From contig CASWRE010000021.1 of NCBI GenBank assembly GCA_949471785.1, positions 1-55,516 of the forward strand: DNA of 55,516 nucleotides, read 5' to 3'. Position numbers and translations under genes: made by a program. Below are positions 45,651 through 54,697 of the stretch, one piece after another; within the stretch, counting starts at the first letter, position 1, and the number at the start of each line of letters is the position of its first letter. The DNA comes from an uncultured Lachnospiraceae bacterium (lineage in GTDB: Bacteria > Bacillota > Clostridia > Lachnospirales > Lachnospiraceae). The notes under the pieces are model-generated. The model ran no database searches and was not told the origin of the DNA. It saw nothing but the letters and a program-made list of their open reading frames with translations.

Positions 45651-48600
45651 TTGGATAAAAAATATTGCCCGTATTGTATGGCTCCGGTGCCGGAAGGCGA
45701 GAGCTGTTCCGTATGCGGGCTGACATCGGGAAACTATGTCCCTTCGCCGCACCATCTGCCTCCGGGTACTGTTTTGATGGACCGTTACCTGGTAGGCCGC
45801 GTTCTGGGCGAGGGCGGTTTCGGAATTACCTATATCGGACGCGACATGCGGCTGGAACTAAAAGTTGCTATTAAAGAGTATTACCCTGTGGATCGCGCCA
45901 CGAGGAATGCCTCCGCATCGCTGGAAGTGACAAATTTCATCGGTCCTTCTGCCAAGAGCTATGAGCGGGGAAAGCAGAAGTTTCTGGGTGAGGCGCAGGT
46001 CATGGCCAAAATGGATAAACAGCAGTCTATTGTCAGTGTCCGTGATTTTTTTGAGATTAACAATACGGCATATATTGTGATGGAATATATTGAAGGGATT
46101 ACCTTTCGCGAGCTGGTAGAAAAAAAGGGCGGAAGGATTCCCCCGGAAGAGCTGTTTCCCATGCTGGAACCGCTGTTTCACGCACTGTCCACCATGCACG
46201 AAAACGGTCTGATCCACAGGGATATTTCCCCGGACAATCTGATGCTGGAAAACGGAAAGGTACGTCTGCTGGATTTCGGATGTGCCAGAGAGGCGTCCCG
46301 GGGAGTGGAGACCATGACGATCGCCCTGAAACATGGCTATGCCCCGATTGAGCAGTATCAGCAGAAAGGGCAGGGGCCATGGACGGACATTTATGCCCTG
46401 AGCGCTACCATTTACTATTGTCTGACGGGAAAAGTGCCTCCCCAGGCATTGGACCGCATTGCGGAGGATGAACTTCTGCTGCCCGGCAAATTGGGCGTGC
46501 AGCTTTCGGCGGAGCAGGAGAAGGCGCTTTTAAAAGGGATGAAGCTTCAGCCGAACCGCCGTTTTTCCTCGGCGGAAGAAATGCTGGGGGCCCTCTACGG
46601 GCCGTCGGCGAAAAGATCAGAGACTGTTCCCGCAGAGGATGCGACAGAGACAATAAGAGAAAAAAACACGGGTGAGGCGAAAGCCGAAGAACCGGCGTCA
46701 TGCGGCGCCGGCCCGCAAACACCGGAAGACGAAACACAGATGCCGGACGGTACATTCCCGGAAATGCCCAAATCCCGGGAACAGATGTCGGACGGCGAAT
46801 ATCCGGAAACATCGTTACCGGATATACAGGAATTGGACGGGATATCTATGGAGGAATCGGTATTATCCGAGACCGTATCCGCGGAGACAGATCCCGGGGA
46901 AACGACTACCGGGGAAACCGTTCCCGACAATGAGGAGATCAGACAGCAAAAGAAAAAAAGAATATATTGGATATCCGGGATCGGAGCCGCCTGCTTTTTG
47001 ACCTTTATCTTCATATGGGGATCTCAGAGCAGCCATTCCCGGGAAAAGTCTTCTGTTGAAAAAAACGTGGAGAATATTTCCGGTGCAGGAAACGCAGCGG
47101 CCGGAGAGCATGTGGAAAGCCGCGTGGCAATTGATCCTGACTTATTTGACAATGCCAGCACATTCACCGGCGGTGACAGGCAGGAATTTCAAAGGCTGAT
47201 GGAAGATGATTCCGTTACGTCCATCATCATAGCGTGCAGGAATATGGATGTAAAAGAGATCACGATTACTAAACCCGTACTCGTAGCCGAAGGCGCCGAC
47301 TGGAAGCCGGACAAACTGACGGTTTCGGAAACCGGCTATCTGCAGGTGGAAGGATGCCTGGATATGAACAGCGGCGGCATCATGAGACTTTTAGACGATA
47401 AACTGAGAGTTTTTCTCACGCAGGGTGGGGAGTTTCGTGCAGAAAATGCCGTTGTCTGGATGGATCATGAGAATTGCCTCGCCACAGAAAAAGACGAGCG
47501 CCTTTTGGCACATACACTGGTATGTTCAGAAAATATTTTTGAGGGAAATCAGGTGGTTTCGGTTACGGATATGCAGTCTCTGAAGAATGCTGTCGAATCG
47601 AAGTATGCCGTCAGCATTGACGGAGATATCACCATGACCGAAGACGTGTGGATTGACGTGCCTGTACGGATTGCGGAAGGAGTCACCGTTCATACGTCGG
47701 CCACTGGCAATACAAACGAGACGTTCGGTTTTAGCATAGGCGAGCATGGCATATTCATCAATAACGGCACAGTAGAAGGGAATTTTTTTGCAAATGGCTA
47801 CGCCGCGATTGTCAATAACGGAGTATTTACCAGAATGCCGTCCGACGGGCTCTCGTCGGCTTCGCTGTGGTTTGAAGACAAAAGTACACTGATCAATCGG
47901 GGTACTATGGATTTAGATAATACGAGCCGTTTCTGGGAAGATTCTCTGTGTATAAACCAGGGTACGATAAACAGTTATGACTTTTTTCTGTGCGGCGGAA
48001 ATATGGCCAACTGCGGACGCATGGCGCTGCCGTCCCGCGATGACGTCGCCGCCTTCACTTCCTTCCGTGAGACGGCATTGTTTAGTATAATTAACGGGAG
48101 CTGCCTGTGGAATAAGGAAGGGGCGGAAATAACTGTCCTTGAAGGGGCGGAGTTTATCAATAACAGCCACGTCACGAACCAGGGAGATTTGATTATTGAA
48201 GATGAAGGGGCTTTTGATAATGCAGTCCTTGAGAATGACGGGAATTTCCGGATAGAGCATGGGGGAACGTCCGACAGGAACAGAAAGGGAATCTACTTTG
48301 GATCAGGTGTGTTTGATCTGGCCGGGACAGAAGATATTCATGTATATCCGACATTTTCCGATGATGCAGGCGAGGAAAATACGTATGCTGAGGTCGCAAC
48401 CGCAGAAGAACTGGAAAAAGCGCTGGAAAACCCGGAAGTACAGGCCGTTTTCGTTCGGGCGAATATCACCATGGAGAAAGATCTGACCATGAGGAAGGAT
48501 CTGGTGATCGACAGCGGGAAATCTCTGGCAATGGCGGAAGGGACCGCGCTGGTGAATTACGGCGGCAGCCTGGTACTCCGGGAGAGCGCTTCCCTGTATG

Positions 48601-49334
48601 GAAATCAGATCACCTTAAGCGAAAATGCAGAAATGTTCATGCAGTCCGATTCACGGTTGATCATCGAAGAAGACGGAAAACTGACGGTGGACGGTTCCCT
48701 GGTGCATGGCACAGGCGGTAATGTGCAGCTGGACAAGGCAGAGTTTGTGCTGAAAAACCAGGCCGGATTTGCCTTTGATTTCCTCTCTTCTCTGAAAACA
48801 TCGGGCTGTAAAATGAACGTGCAGGATGCAAGCGTATTTGTAACTCCCCATGATAATGGGCTTAATATCGGAAACGCGGAGATTACTCTTGCAGACGGAT
48901 ATTTTTATGCGGCGTCCGATTCCTCGCTGAAGGACTGCCGTCTGCATATTTCTCAGGGAATATTCAGAAACAGCGCGAATGTCCTGGCTCTGCATAATTG
49001 TATGGTAAATATCGGCGAAGAAGGGGAATGGACGAGCGAGTGCGCCAATCTGTCTCTTTTAAGCGGGACGACGCTGGAAAACAGGGGACGCCTGAACCTG
49101 TCTGCATGGCACGAATATAATCTGACGATTCACGGGGCCGTCACAAATTACGGGGATATGGATATGAACATCAATCATGATGAACCGTCCGAGCCGATCA
49201 ACAATCAGGGAAATATTTATTACTCGGGAAATCATTACGCTCCCGTCAACAACGAATACTACCGGGACAGCCCACATGACTGGAAGACGTGTGTGACCGG
49301 AAATGCGCCCGTTGATACGGATACGCAGCAATAA
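45651..49334 (+). CDS. Receptor-type Ser/Thr kinase with large extracellular repeat domain
   Basis: This 1227-residue kinase has a zinc ribbon (Cys6, Cys9, Cys19, Cys22). The kinase domain has GEGGFGITYIG, Lys75, HRDISPDN (Asp191) and DFGCAR (Asp208). An acidic Thr/Glu-rich linker runs from about 320 to 437, and a transmembrane helix at about 438-458 follows KKKR. The remaining 770 residues should be extracellular. They carry three copies of a unit with an alpha segment, then beta strands ending in EG or SGxxL (starting near residues 509, 637 and 915). Runs of short strands rich in Asn, Gly and Val (ENDGNF, INNGTV) follow, as in beta-solenoids. The start TTG 45651 has AGAGGTG upstream. No PASTA, lectin or LPXTG motif was seen. 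Confidence 0.85.
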   Translation: MDKKYCPYCMAPVPEGESCSVCGLTSGNYVPSPHHLPPGTVLMDRYLVGRVLGEGGFGITYIGRDMRLELKVAIKEYYPVDRATRNASASLEVTNFIGPSAKSYERGKQKFLGEAQVMAKMDKQQSIVSVRDFFEINNTAYIVMEYIEGITFRELVEKKGGRIPPEELFPMLEPLFHALSTMHENGLIHRDISPDNLMLENGKVRLLDFGCAREASRGVETMTIALKHGYAPIEQYQQKGQGPWTDIYALSATIYYCLTGKVPPQALDRIAEDELLLPGKLGVQLSAEQEKALLKGMKLQPNRRFSSAEEMLGALYGPSAKRSETVPAEDATETIREKNTGEAKAEEPASCGAGPQTPEDETQMPDGTFPEMPKSREQMSDGEYPETSLPDIQELDGISMEESVLSETVSAETDPGETTTGETVPDNEEIRQQKKKRIYWISGIGAACFLTFIFIWGSQSSHSREKSSVEKNVENISGAGNAAAGEHVESRVAIDPDLFDNASTFTGGDRQEFQRLMEDDSVTSIIIACRNMDVKEITITKPVLVAEGADWKPDKLTVSETGYLQVEGCLDMNSGGIMRLLDDKLRVFLTQGGEFRAENAVVWMDHENCLATEKDERLLAHTLVCSENIFEGNQVVSVTDMQSLKNAVESKYAVSIDGDITMTEDVWIDVPVRIAEGVTVHTSATGNTNETFGFSIGEHGIFINNGTVEGNFFANGYAAIVNNGVFTRMPSDGLSSASLWFEDKSTLINRGTMDLDNTSRFWEDSLCINQGTINSYDFFLCGGNMANCGRMALPSRDDVAAFTSFRETALFSIINGSCLWNKEGAEITVLEGAEFINNSHVTNQGDLIIEDEGAFDNAVLENDGNFRIEHGGTSDRNRKGIYFGSGVFDLAGTEDIHVYPTFSDDAGEENTYAEVATAEELEKALENPEVQAVFVRANITMEKDLTMRKDLVIDSGKSLAMAEGTALVNYGGSLVLRESASLYGNQITLSENAEMFMQSDSRLIIEEDGKLTVDGSLVHGTGGNVQLDKAEFVLKNQAGFAFDFLSSLKTSGCKMNVQDASVFVTPHDNGLNIGNAEITLADGYFYAASDSSLKDCRLHISQGIFRNSANVLALHNCMVNIGEEGEWTSECANLSLLSGTTLENRGRLNLSAWHEYNLTIHGAVTNYGDMDMNINHDEPSEPINNQGNIYYSGNHYAPVNNEYYRDSPHDWKTCVTGNAPVDTDTQQ

Positions 49335-49345
49335 CTGGTTATACG

Positions 49346-49367
49346 GTGCGGCCGGAGAGGGCCGCAC
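49346..49367. terminator. Bidirectional terminator-like hairpin
   Basis: GTGCGGCC (49346-49353) pairs with GGCCGCAC (49360-49367) between the convergent kinase and regulator genes. The T-runs are weak on both sides. Confidence 0.55.
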
Positions 49368-49370
49368 TGT

Positions 49371-50498
49371 TTATAGGCCGTCCTTGGGCTGTTCGGGACC
49401 GAACACATAGGAGAGCACCTGCTCCAGACGCTCGCTCATGGATTCCTCATGTCCGCAGGAAATAGCATAGAGTATCAGCCAGTCCGAGGCGTTACGCGGG
49501 TCCAGGGGAGCCATGCCGCAGTCGTCCAGGATGGCATTCAGGGTCCACCAGTGATATTCCACCCGTTCTTCTAAAGGCATATATTCCTCATCCATTTCTC
49601 TGTAAAATTCATCGTCAGCAATACCGTTTTCCGTGACAACATACAAGAGAAGCAGCAGTTTTCGGGGAACATCCTCCTTATGACTGCGGATATTTTTAAT
49701 GGAAGTGGCATTGGGCCAGTTCTGTTTCAGAAGTTTTTGTACCACTGTGTAATTTTCACGTTTCCTTCCCGACGGAACTTTTAAAGAAAGATATATTTTC
49801 ATCACGGCTTCCAGAGAATAATCCGCTTCCTCTTCGCTGTCCCAGCCAGGGACAGGACGAATCAGCTGATTTGAAAATTTTTCAAAATAATAGTAGGCGC
49901 GCAGATGCATGGCGCCGAAATTATCCAGATTTTTTTTGTAGCAGTTTCGCAGATCTTCCTGTGTACTGACCACCTGAAACTCCGAGCGAAGCTCATGAGT
50001 GAGCCGGGAAGTCTTTGCCGTTCTTGCCAGATTTCGTTCCTGTACGGGCGGCAGAGAGGAAAAAAACTGTCTGGCCTCCTCATAACTACGGCCGTTGCGG
50101 AGAAACCAGGCGTATATGACCTCAAAATGGTTTCGGTATTGGATAGAAAACCCTGTGCACAGGCACAGCAGGTAATTGAGCTGCTGCTCGCTTAATCTGA
50201 GAGCAAAAGCAATTTGAAACAAATCTTCTCTGCAGGAGGGACGGTTCCTCCCGGAGATCCAGTTGCGTACCTTTTTAGAAACGGACGGATAACTGGCGTC
50301 AGGATTGACAGAAAGAAAAAAGTTGATCAGACATGTATCCAAATCTGAAGCCGGATACATGTCTTTCAGCGTTTCGGCAAAACTTCGCATCATAATCCGG
50401 CCGTTTTTAAGATAGTCGGCCGCCATAACAGGGGTCATATTTCCATAAACAATGGTTTCGTATTCCTGGGCAGACAGGTGTGTTAATTCCGTTAGCAT
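49371..50498 (-). CDS. Hypothetical protein with XRE-like N-terminal region
   Basis: The 375-residue protein has no signal peptide or membrane segment. Residues about 60-115 (VSKKVRNWISGRNRPSCRED, then a segment ending in ALRLSEQQLNYLL) look like a helix-turn-helix of the XRE/Cro kind, or a related helical domain. The remainder is helical and charged, and I do not recognise it. It is convergent with the kinase operon, 37 bp apart, and has its own promoter with a structured leader. The position suggests, but does not prove, a link to the signalling island, for instance as a regulator or kinase substrate. Confidence 0.75.
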   Translation of the reverse strand: MLTELTHLSAQEYETIVYGNMTPVMAADYLKNGRIMMRSFAETLKDMYPASDLDTCLINFFLSVNPDASYPSVSKKVRNWISGRNRPSCREDLFQIAFALRLSEQQLNYLLCLCTGFSIQYRNHFEVIYAWFLRNGRSYEEARQFFSSLPPVQERNLARTAKTSRLTHELRSEFQVVSTQEDLRNCYKKNLDNFGAMHLRAYYYFEKFSNQLIRPVPGWDSEEEADYSLEAVMKIYLSLKVPSGRKRENYTVVQKLLKQNWPNATSIKNIRSHKEDVPRKLLLLLYVVTENGIADDEFYREMDEEYMPLEERVEYHWWTLNAILDDCGMAPLDPRNASDWLILYAISCGHEESMSERLEQVLSYVFGPEQPKDGL

Positions 50499-50519
50499 AG
50501 ATATCCTCTTTCAAAAGCA

Positions 50520-50575
50520 GAAAACAGGAAAGTTATGTATTTAGCCGATCAAGATGAGTCGGTATCCTGTTTTTG
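50520..50575 (-). promoter_or_regulatory. Leader hairpin of the 49371-50498 gene
   Basis: AAAACAGGA and TCCTGTTTT form a 9-bp outer stem, with an inner CCGA/TCGG stem, in the transcript ahead of the start codon. A loose T-run follows on the minus strand. It may be an attenuator or protect the 5' end. Confidence 0.4.
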
Positions 50576-50590
50576 TCGCCTATATCTGCC

Positions 50591-50619
50591 ATAGTATCAC
50601 TGTTTTCGTTTAAATTCAA
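50591..50619 (-). promoter_or_regulatory. Promoter of the 49371-50498 gene
   Basis: On the minus strand: TTGAAT (50614-50619), a 17-bp spacer and TACTAT (50591-50596). The 303-bp gap 50499-50801 holds this promoter, the leader hairpin and the rex promoter. Confidence 0.55.
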
Positions 50620-50730
50620 CAGAAACAGAACGCCTGTCAGGAGCAGTCCGGAGGAACGTCCCGCAAAGCGTTGAAAATGTGTGATATACATAAGAAAATT
50701 ATGTCTACTATATGCTTTTTTTCTTATTAT

Positions 50731-50759
50731 TTGACATACGTGGAGGAGATGCTTATAAT
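50731..50759 (+). promoter_or_regulatory. Promoter of rex
   Basis: A perfect TTGACA (50731-50736), a 17-bp spacer and a perfect TATAAT (50754-50759). No clear Rex operator (TTGTTAA-type palindrome) was seen next to it. Confidence 0.8.
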
Positions 50760-50801
50760 CAAAACAGAACAGTATTTTCAGGCATCAGGAGGAAACCTAT
50801 C

Positions 50802-51452
50802 ATGATTCAGAAAGAGATATCCAGTGCAGTGATCGAGCGTCTGCCCAGATATTATCGATATCTGGACGAGTTGCTGGAAGAAGGCGTAGAACGGATTTCA
50901 TCAGCAGAACTCAGCCGGAGAATGAGTGTGACCGCATCCCAGATCCGGCAGGATCTGAATCACTTTGGTGGGTTTGGGCAGCAGGGGTACGGTTACAATG
51001 TGCAGTCTCTTTACAATGAAATAGGAAAGATTCTGGGACTGGACCGGGCTCAAAATATGGTTATCGTAGGCGGCGGGCGTCTGGGACAGGCGCTGGCAAA
51101 TTATGTACGGTTCGAAAAGCGCGGCTTCCGGGTCATCGGGATATTTGACCGCAATCCCAATCTGGTCGGGATGTGGGTGCGCCAATGCCAGATTCAATAT
51201 GTGGGACAGCTGGCAGATTTTCTGAAAAGCCACGAGGTGGAAATCGCGGCGTTGACCATTCCCCGGGATGAGGCAGAGGAAGTAGCCAGGCTCCTGGTAG
51301 ACAACGGCATCCGGGCTATCTGGAATTTCGCCCATGTGGACCTGAACCTGCTGTTTCCGGAAGATATTGTCATTGAGAACGTACATCTTTCTGAAAGCCT
51401 GATGCGGCTGTCCTGTAAATTAAACAGGGAGCGCTGGCAGGCGGACGGTTAA
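50802..51452 (+). CDS. rex: Redox-sensing transcriptional repressor Rex
   Basis: The 216-residue Rex has an N-terminal winged helix (about 1-75) with SSAELSRRMSVTASQIRQDL and the conserved FGGFGQQGYGYNV. The C-terminal Rossmann domain has the VIVGGGRLGQALANY loop near residue 86 and binds NAD(H). It represses fermentation and NADH-consuming genes until NADH rises. The ATG 50802 has AGGAGG 9 bp upstream; a longer frame from 50712 covers the promoter and is wrong. The gene heads an apparent operon with nnr, whose product repairs damaged NAD(P)H. Confidence 0.95.
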   Translation: MIQKEISSAVIERLPRYYRYLDELLEEGVERISSAELSRRMSVTASQIRQDLNHFGGFGQQGYGYNVQSLYNEIGKILGLDRAQNMVIVGGGRLGQALANYVRFEKRGFRVIGIFDRNPNLVGMWVRQCQIQYVGQLADFLKSHEVEIAALTIPRDEAEEVARLLVDNGIRAIWNFAHVDLNLLFPEDIVIENVHLSESLMRLSCKLNRERWQADG

Positions 51453-51475
51453 GCGGTTCGGCGGAGGGAGGAAAC

Positions 51476-53026
51476 GTGAAAAGGATTTTAAACAGCCGGC
51501 AGATGCAAAAGACGGATCGGTACACGATCGATGTGATGCAAATGCCGGCTATGGTATTGATGGAGAAAGCAGCCGAAGCCGTTTACGAAAAGCTTCTGGA
51601 CGAAACCTTTGACAGAAAACGGGTGCTGGTACTCTGCGGCAGCGGCAATAACGGCGGCGACGGCATGGCCGTGGCACGGATGCTGGCCATCCACGAAGTA
51701 GATGTGGAACTGTGTCTGGCAGGAAATCCTGAACATTTTACTGCGGAATCGGCCCTTCAATGGAAAATTGCGGAAAATTATTCGGTAAAAGTGGTTAAGA
51801 ATCCGGCATGGCGTGAATATACTACCATCATAGACGCATTGTTTGGCACGGGACTCTCCCGGCCGGTAAGCGGAAAATACGCAGAATGGATCGAGGCGGT
51901 CAACGCTTCTCCTGCCCGGGTGCTTTCGGTGGACATCCCGTCGGGAGTGAACAGTACTACGGGACAGATCATGGGACATGCCGTACAGGCGGACGAAACG
52001 GTGACCTTTGCTTTTCATAAGCCGGGCTGTCTTCTCTATCCCGGCGCGTCTTATGCCGGGCAGGTGCATCTGGCCGACGTGGGCATCTATGCAATGGCAG
52101 GGGACTATACGCCGGATTTTAGGCTTCTGGAAACAGCCGACCTGCAATTGCTCCCTCCCCGGGCGGCGGAGGGCAATAAAGGGACTTTCGGAAAGGTGCT
52201 GATCATTGCCGGTTCGGCGGATATCTACGGGGCCGCCTACATGTGTGCCTCCGCAGCCTTTCGTGCGGGAGCCGGGATGGTGAAAGTACTCACAGCCCGG
52301 GAAAACAGGGATATACTGGCTGCCCGTTTACCGGAGGCCATGATTTCCTGTTATGACGGGGAAGACTGGCGCAGGCAGCTGGATCACGGCCTGCAGTGGG
52401 CCGATTATATTGGCGCAGGCCCCGGCCTCGGAACAGGGGAACGGGCAGTATCTTTGGTACAGGCTTTGCTGAAATCAGCGGACAAGCCCCTGGTCATCGA
52501 CGCCGACGGCTTGAATATCCTGAGCGGTCACAGAGACTGTCTGGCCGCCTGCCATGCTCCGGTAATCCTGACCCCCCACATGGGAGAGATGAGCCGGTTT
52601 ACCGGAATTCCGATACAGAAATTAAAGGAAGACCCACTGTACTACAGTGTGGCTCTGGCAAAAGAGAGCGGCGCTATTGTAGTTATGAAAGACGCCCGGA
52701 CCGTCATCGGCCTTCCCGACGGCAGCGCGCGGCTCAACATTCTGGGGAACAGCGGAATGGCTACCGCTGGCAGCGGCGATGTGCTGACCGGTACAATCCT
52801 GGGCTGTCTGGGCGCGGGGCTGACGCCGGAAAACGCGGCATCCATAGGCGTACTTTTACACGCCTGTGCCGGAGACGCGGCGGCCAAAGAGCTGGGGGAG
52901 GTATCCCTGATGGCTATGGATATCTGTTCTCAGCTGGATAACATAGGCAGGGAGACCGGGGAACATGCGGTAAAAACCGCAGGGAGAAAGATACATGGAA
53001 CACAGCAGAATATATGCAAAGATTGA
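51476..53026 (+). CDS. nnr: Bifunctional NAD(P)HX epimerase/dehydratase
   Basis: The 516-residue protein fuses two repair enzymes. Residues 1-215 are the YjeF_N epimerase domain (NSRQMQKTDRYTID and VLCGSGNNGGDGMAVARML). Residues about 225-500 are the ADP-dependent (S)-NAD(P)H-hydrate dehydratase (GTFGKVLIIAGSADIYGAA, GAGPGLGTG, NSGMATAGSGDVLTGTILG). Together they convert hydrated NADH or NADPH back. The start is a GTG at 51476 with a GGAGGGAGG site, 23 bp after rex. The 3' end overlaps alr by 32 bp. Confidence 0.95.
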   Translation: MKRILNSRQMQKTDRYTIDVMQMPAMVLMEKAAEAVYEKLLDETFDRKRVLVLCGSGNNGGDGMAVARMLAIHEVDVELCLAGNPEHFTAESALQWKIAENYSVKVVKNPAWREYTTIIDALFGTGLSRPVSGKYAEWIEAVNASPARVLSVDIPSGVNSTTGQIMGHAVQADETVTFAFHKPGCLLYPGASYAGQVHLADVGIYAMAGDYTPDFRLLETADLQLLPPRAAEGNKGTFGKVLIIAGSADIYGAAYMCASAAFRAGAGMVKVLTARENRDILAARLPEAMISCYDGEDWRRQLDHGLQWADYIGAGPGLGTGERAVSLVQALLKSADKPLVIDADGLNILSGHRDCLAACHAPVILTPHMGEMSRFTGIPIQKLKEDPLYYSVALAKESGAIVVMKDARTVIGLPDGSARLNILGNSGMATAGSGDVLTGTILGCLGAGLTPENAASIGVLLHACAGDAAAKELGEVSLMAMDICSQLDNIGRETGEHAVKTAGRKIHGTQQNICKD

Positions 53027-54152
53027 TCTCGACGCGGTGGAGGCGAATTTCACCTCCATGCATGAAAATATTGAACCGGGGACGAAAATAACCGCTGTGG
53101 TCAAGGCGGACGGCTACGGCCATGGCGCCGTGCCGATTGCCCGGCTGGTGGAATCGTACCCTTACATATGGGGATTTGCCGTAGCCACGGTAGAAGAGGG
53201 GCTGGCTCTCCGGGAGGCGGGTATACGCAAACCGATCCTGCTGCTGGGTTTTGCCTTTCCCGGACATTACGGGGCTCTCGCCAGAGAGCAGATTCGTCCG
53301 GCGGTTTTTAAGGAGGATATGGCCCGCCAGTTGTCAGAGGCTGCCGTTTCGGCAGGCCAAACGATATACTGTCATCTGGCCGTGGACACCGGTATGACCC
53401 GGATCGGTTTTTCTGATACGGAAGAAAGTGTGGAGGAAATCCGACGTATTGCAGACTTGCCGGGGCTTGCGTTTGAAGGGCTGTTTACACATTTTGCCAG
53501 AGCCGATGAACGGTCTCTGGAACCGGCCCGGGTACAGCTTGATCGTTTTCTGAATTTTGCTTCTATGCTGGAGAAGGCAGGCGTCCATATCCCCCTCCGG
53601 CATTGCAGTAACAGCGCCGCCATTATGCAGTTTCGTGAGGCGAATCTGGACATGGTGCGGGCCGGTATCAGCCTGTATGGTCTTTTACCTTCGGAGGAAG
53701 TCCGGAGAGAACCGGTCCGGCTGCATGCGGTGTTGGAATTAAAGAGTCATATTACATATGTTAAATGGGTGGGGGCGGGAGTGGCCGTCAGCTATGGCGG
53801 TACTTTTGTAACAGACAGGCCCACACGTATAGCCACGATTCCCGTGGGTTATGCCGACGGTTATCCACGCAGCCTGTCCGGTAAGGGGCAGGTGCTGATC
53901 CGGGGAAAACGGGCGCCGATTCTGGGACGTGTCTGTATGGATCAGTTTATGGTGGATGTTACGGATATCCCGGAGGCCGGAGAGTTTGACGAGGTGACGC
54001 TTTTAGGCAGGGACGGGGAAGAATATCTGTCCGCCGAAGAGCTTGGCAGCCTGTCCGGCCGTTTCAATTATGAACTGGCCTGTGACATTAATAAGCGGGT
54101 ACCCCGCCTGTACCTGCGCCATGGCAGGATTCTGGAAGAAAAGCGGTATTAA
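52995..54152 (+). CDS. alr: Alanine racemase
   Basis: This PLP-dependent racemase of 385 residues makes D-alanine for peptidoglycan. Lys37 in AVVKADGYGHGAVP binds PLP. The second catalytic residue is the tyrosine in GVAVSYGGTFVTDRPTRIA near residue 265. The DNA overlaps the nnr coding region by 32 bp, so both are translated from one message. The nnr-alr order is common in Bacillota, as is a mazF-type gene just downstream. Confidence 0.95.
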   Translation: MEHSRIYAKIDLDAVEANFTSMHENIEPGTKITAVVKADGYGHGAVPIARLVESYPYIWGFAVATVEEGLALREAGIRKPILLLGFAFPGHYGALAREQIRPAVFKEDMARQLSEAAVSAGQTIYCHLAVDTGMTRIGFSDTEESVEEIRRIADLPGLAFEGLFTHFARADERSLEPARVQLDRFLNFASMLEKAGVHIPLRHCSNSAAIMQFREANLDMVRAGISLYGLLPSEEVRREPVRLHAVLELKSHITYVKWVGAGVAVSYGGTFVTDRPTRIATIPVGYADGYPRSLSGKGQVLIRGKRAPILGRVCMDQFMVDVTDIPEAGEFDEVTLLGRDGEEYLSAEELGSLSGRFNYELACDINKRVPRLYLRHGRILEEKRY

Positions 54153-54261
54153 ATAACTGCATTTTTGCATACACCGGAGAAAATTGGAAATACTGGTAAC
54201 TGTACGGAGACGGACAGTTGCAAATACTGTTTCTATATTGATGAATCGGAGTGTGAGATTT

Positions 54262-54609
54262 GTGGTAATAAAACGAGGAGATATATTTTATGCTGATTTA
54301 AGACCCGTGGTGGGCAGCGAGCAGGGAGGCATACGGCCTGTGCTGATCATTCAGAATGATGTAGGCAACAAGCATAGTCCTACTGTGATCTGCGCGGCCA
54401 TCACCTCAAAAATGAATAAGGCGAAACTGCCAACCCATATCGAGATTGACGCCTCGTCTTATGCCATTGTGAGAGATTCGGTTATATTGCTGGAGCAGTT
54501 GAGGACTATTGATAAGCAGCGCCTGAAGGATAAGGTCTGTCATCTGGATCAGGAGATTCTGAGGCAGGTAAACAAGGCTTTATGTATCAGTCTGGAGCTT
54601 CCTACATAA
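54262..54609 (+). CDS. MazF/PemK-type endoribonuclease toxin (EndoA-like)
   Basis: The 115-residue protein begins [20 protein letters not shown] and carries the [28 protein letters not shown] and [16 protein letters not shown] ([13 protein letters not shown]) segments of MazF/EndoA toxins, which cut mRNA at short sites. The GTG at 54262 is preferred as a start by family length, with CGGAG about 10 bp upstream; GTG 54253 is possible. The alr-mazF order matches Bacillus, but the antitoxin gene that lies between them there is absent. The 109-bp gap holds only a short inverted repeat (AACTGT with ACAGTT near 54199-54220). Confidence 0.88.
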   Translation: MVIKRGDIFYADLRPVVGSEQGGIRPVLIIQNDVGNKHSPTVICAAITSKMNKAKLPTHIEIDASSYAIVRDSVILLEQLRTIDKQRLKDKVCHLDQEILRQVNKALCISLELPT

Positions 54610-54615
54610 CGGTTC

Positions 54616-54644
54616 TTGACGAATGCCTCTGAAAATGCTATATT
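54616..54644 (+). promoter_or_regulatory. Promoter of the yebC-family gene
   Basis: TTGACG (54616-54621), a 17-bp spacer and TATATT (54639-54644), predicting a leader of about 100 nt. Confidence 0.65.
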
Positions 54645-54697
54645 ACAAAAAGCCAAAATGCAGTATTTCCCAAAGAAAAGTTCAGGAAATTACTTTA

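Noticed and set aside
40583..49334. Type VI or type VII secretion locus
   Set aside because: FHA, kinase and phosphatase genes occur in such loci, but no secretion ATPase, sheath, WXG100 or EccC-like gene is present.
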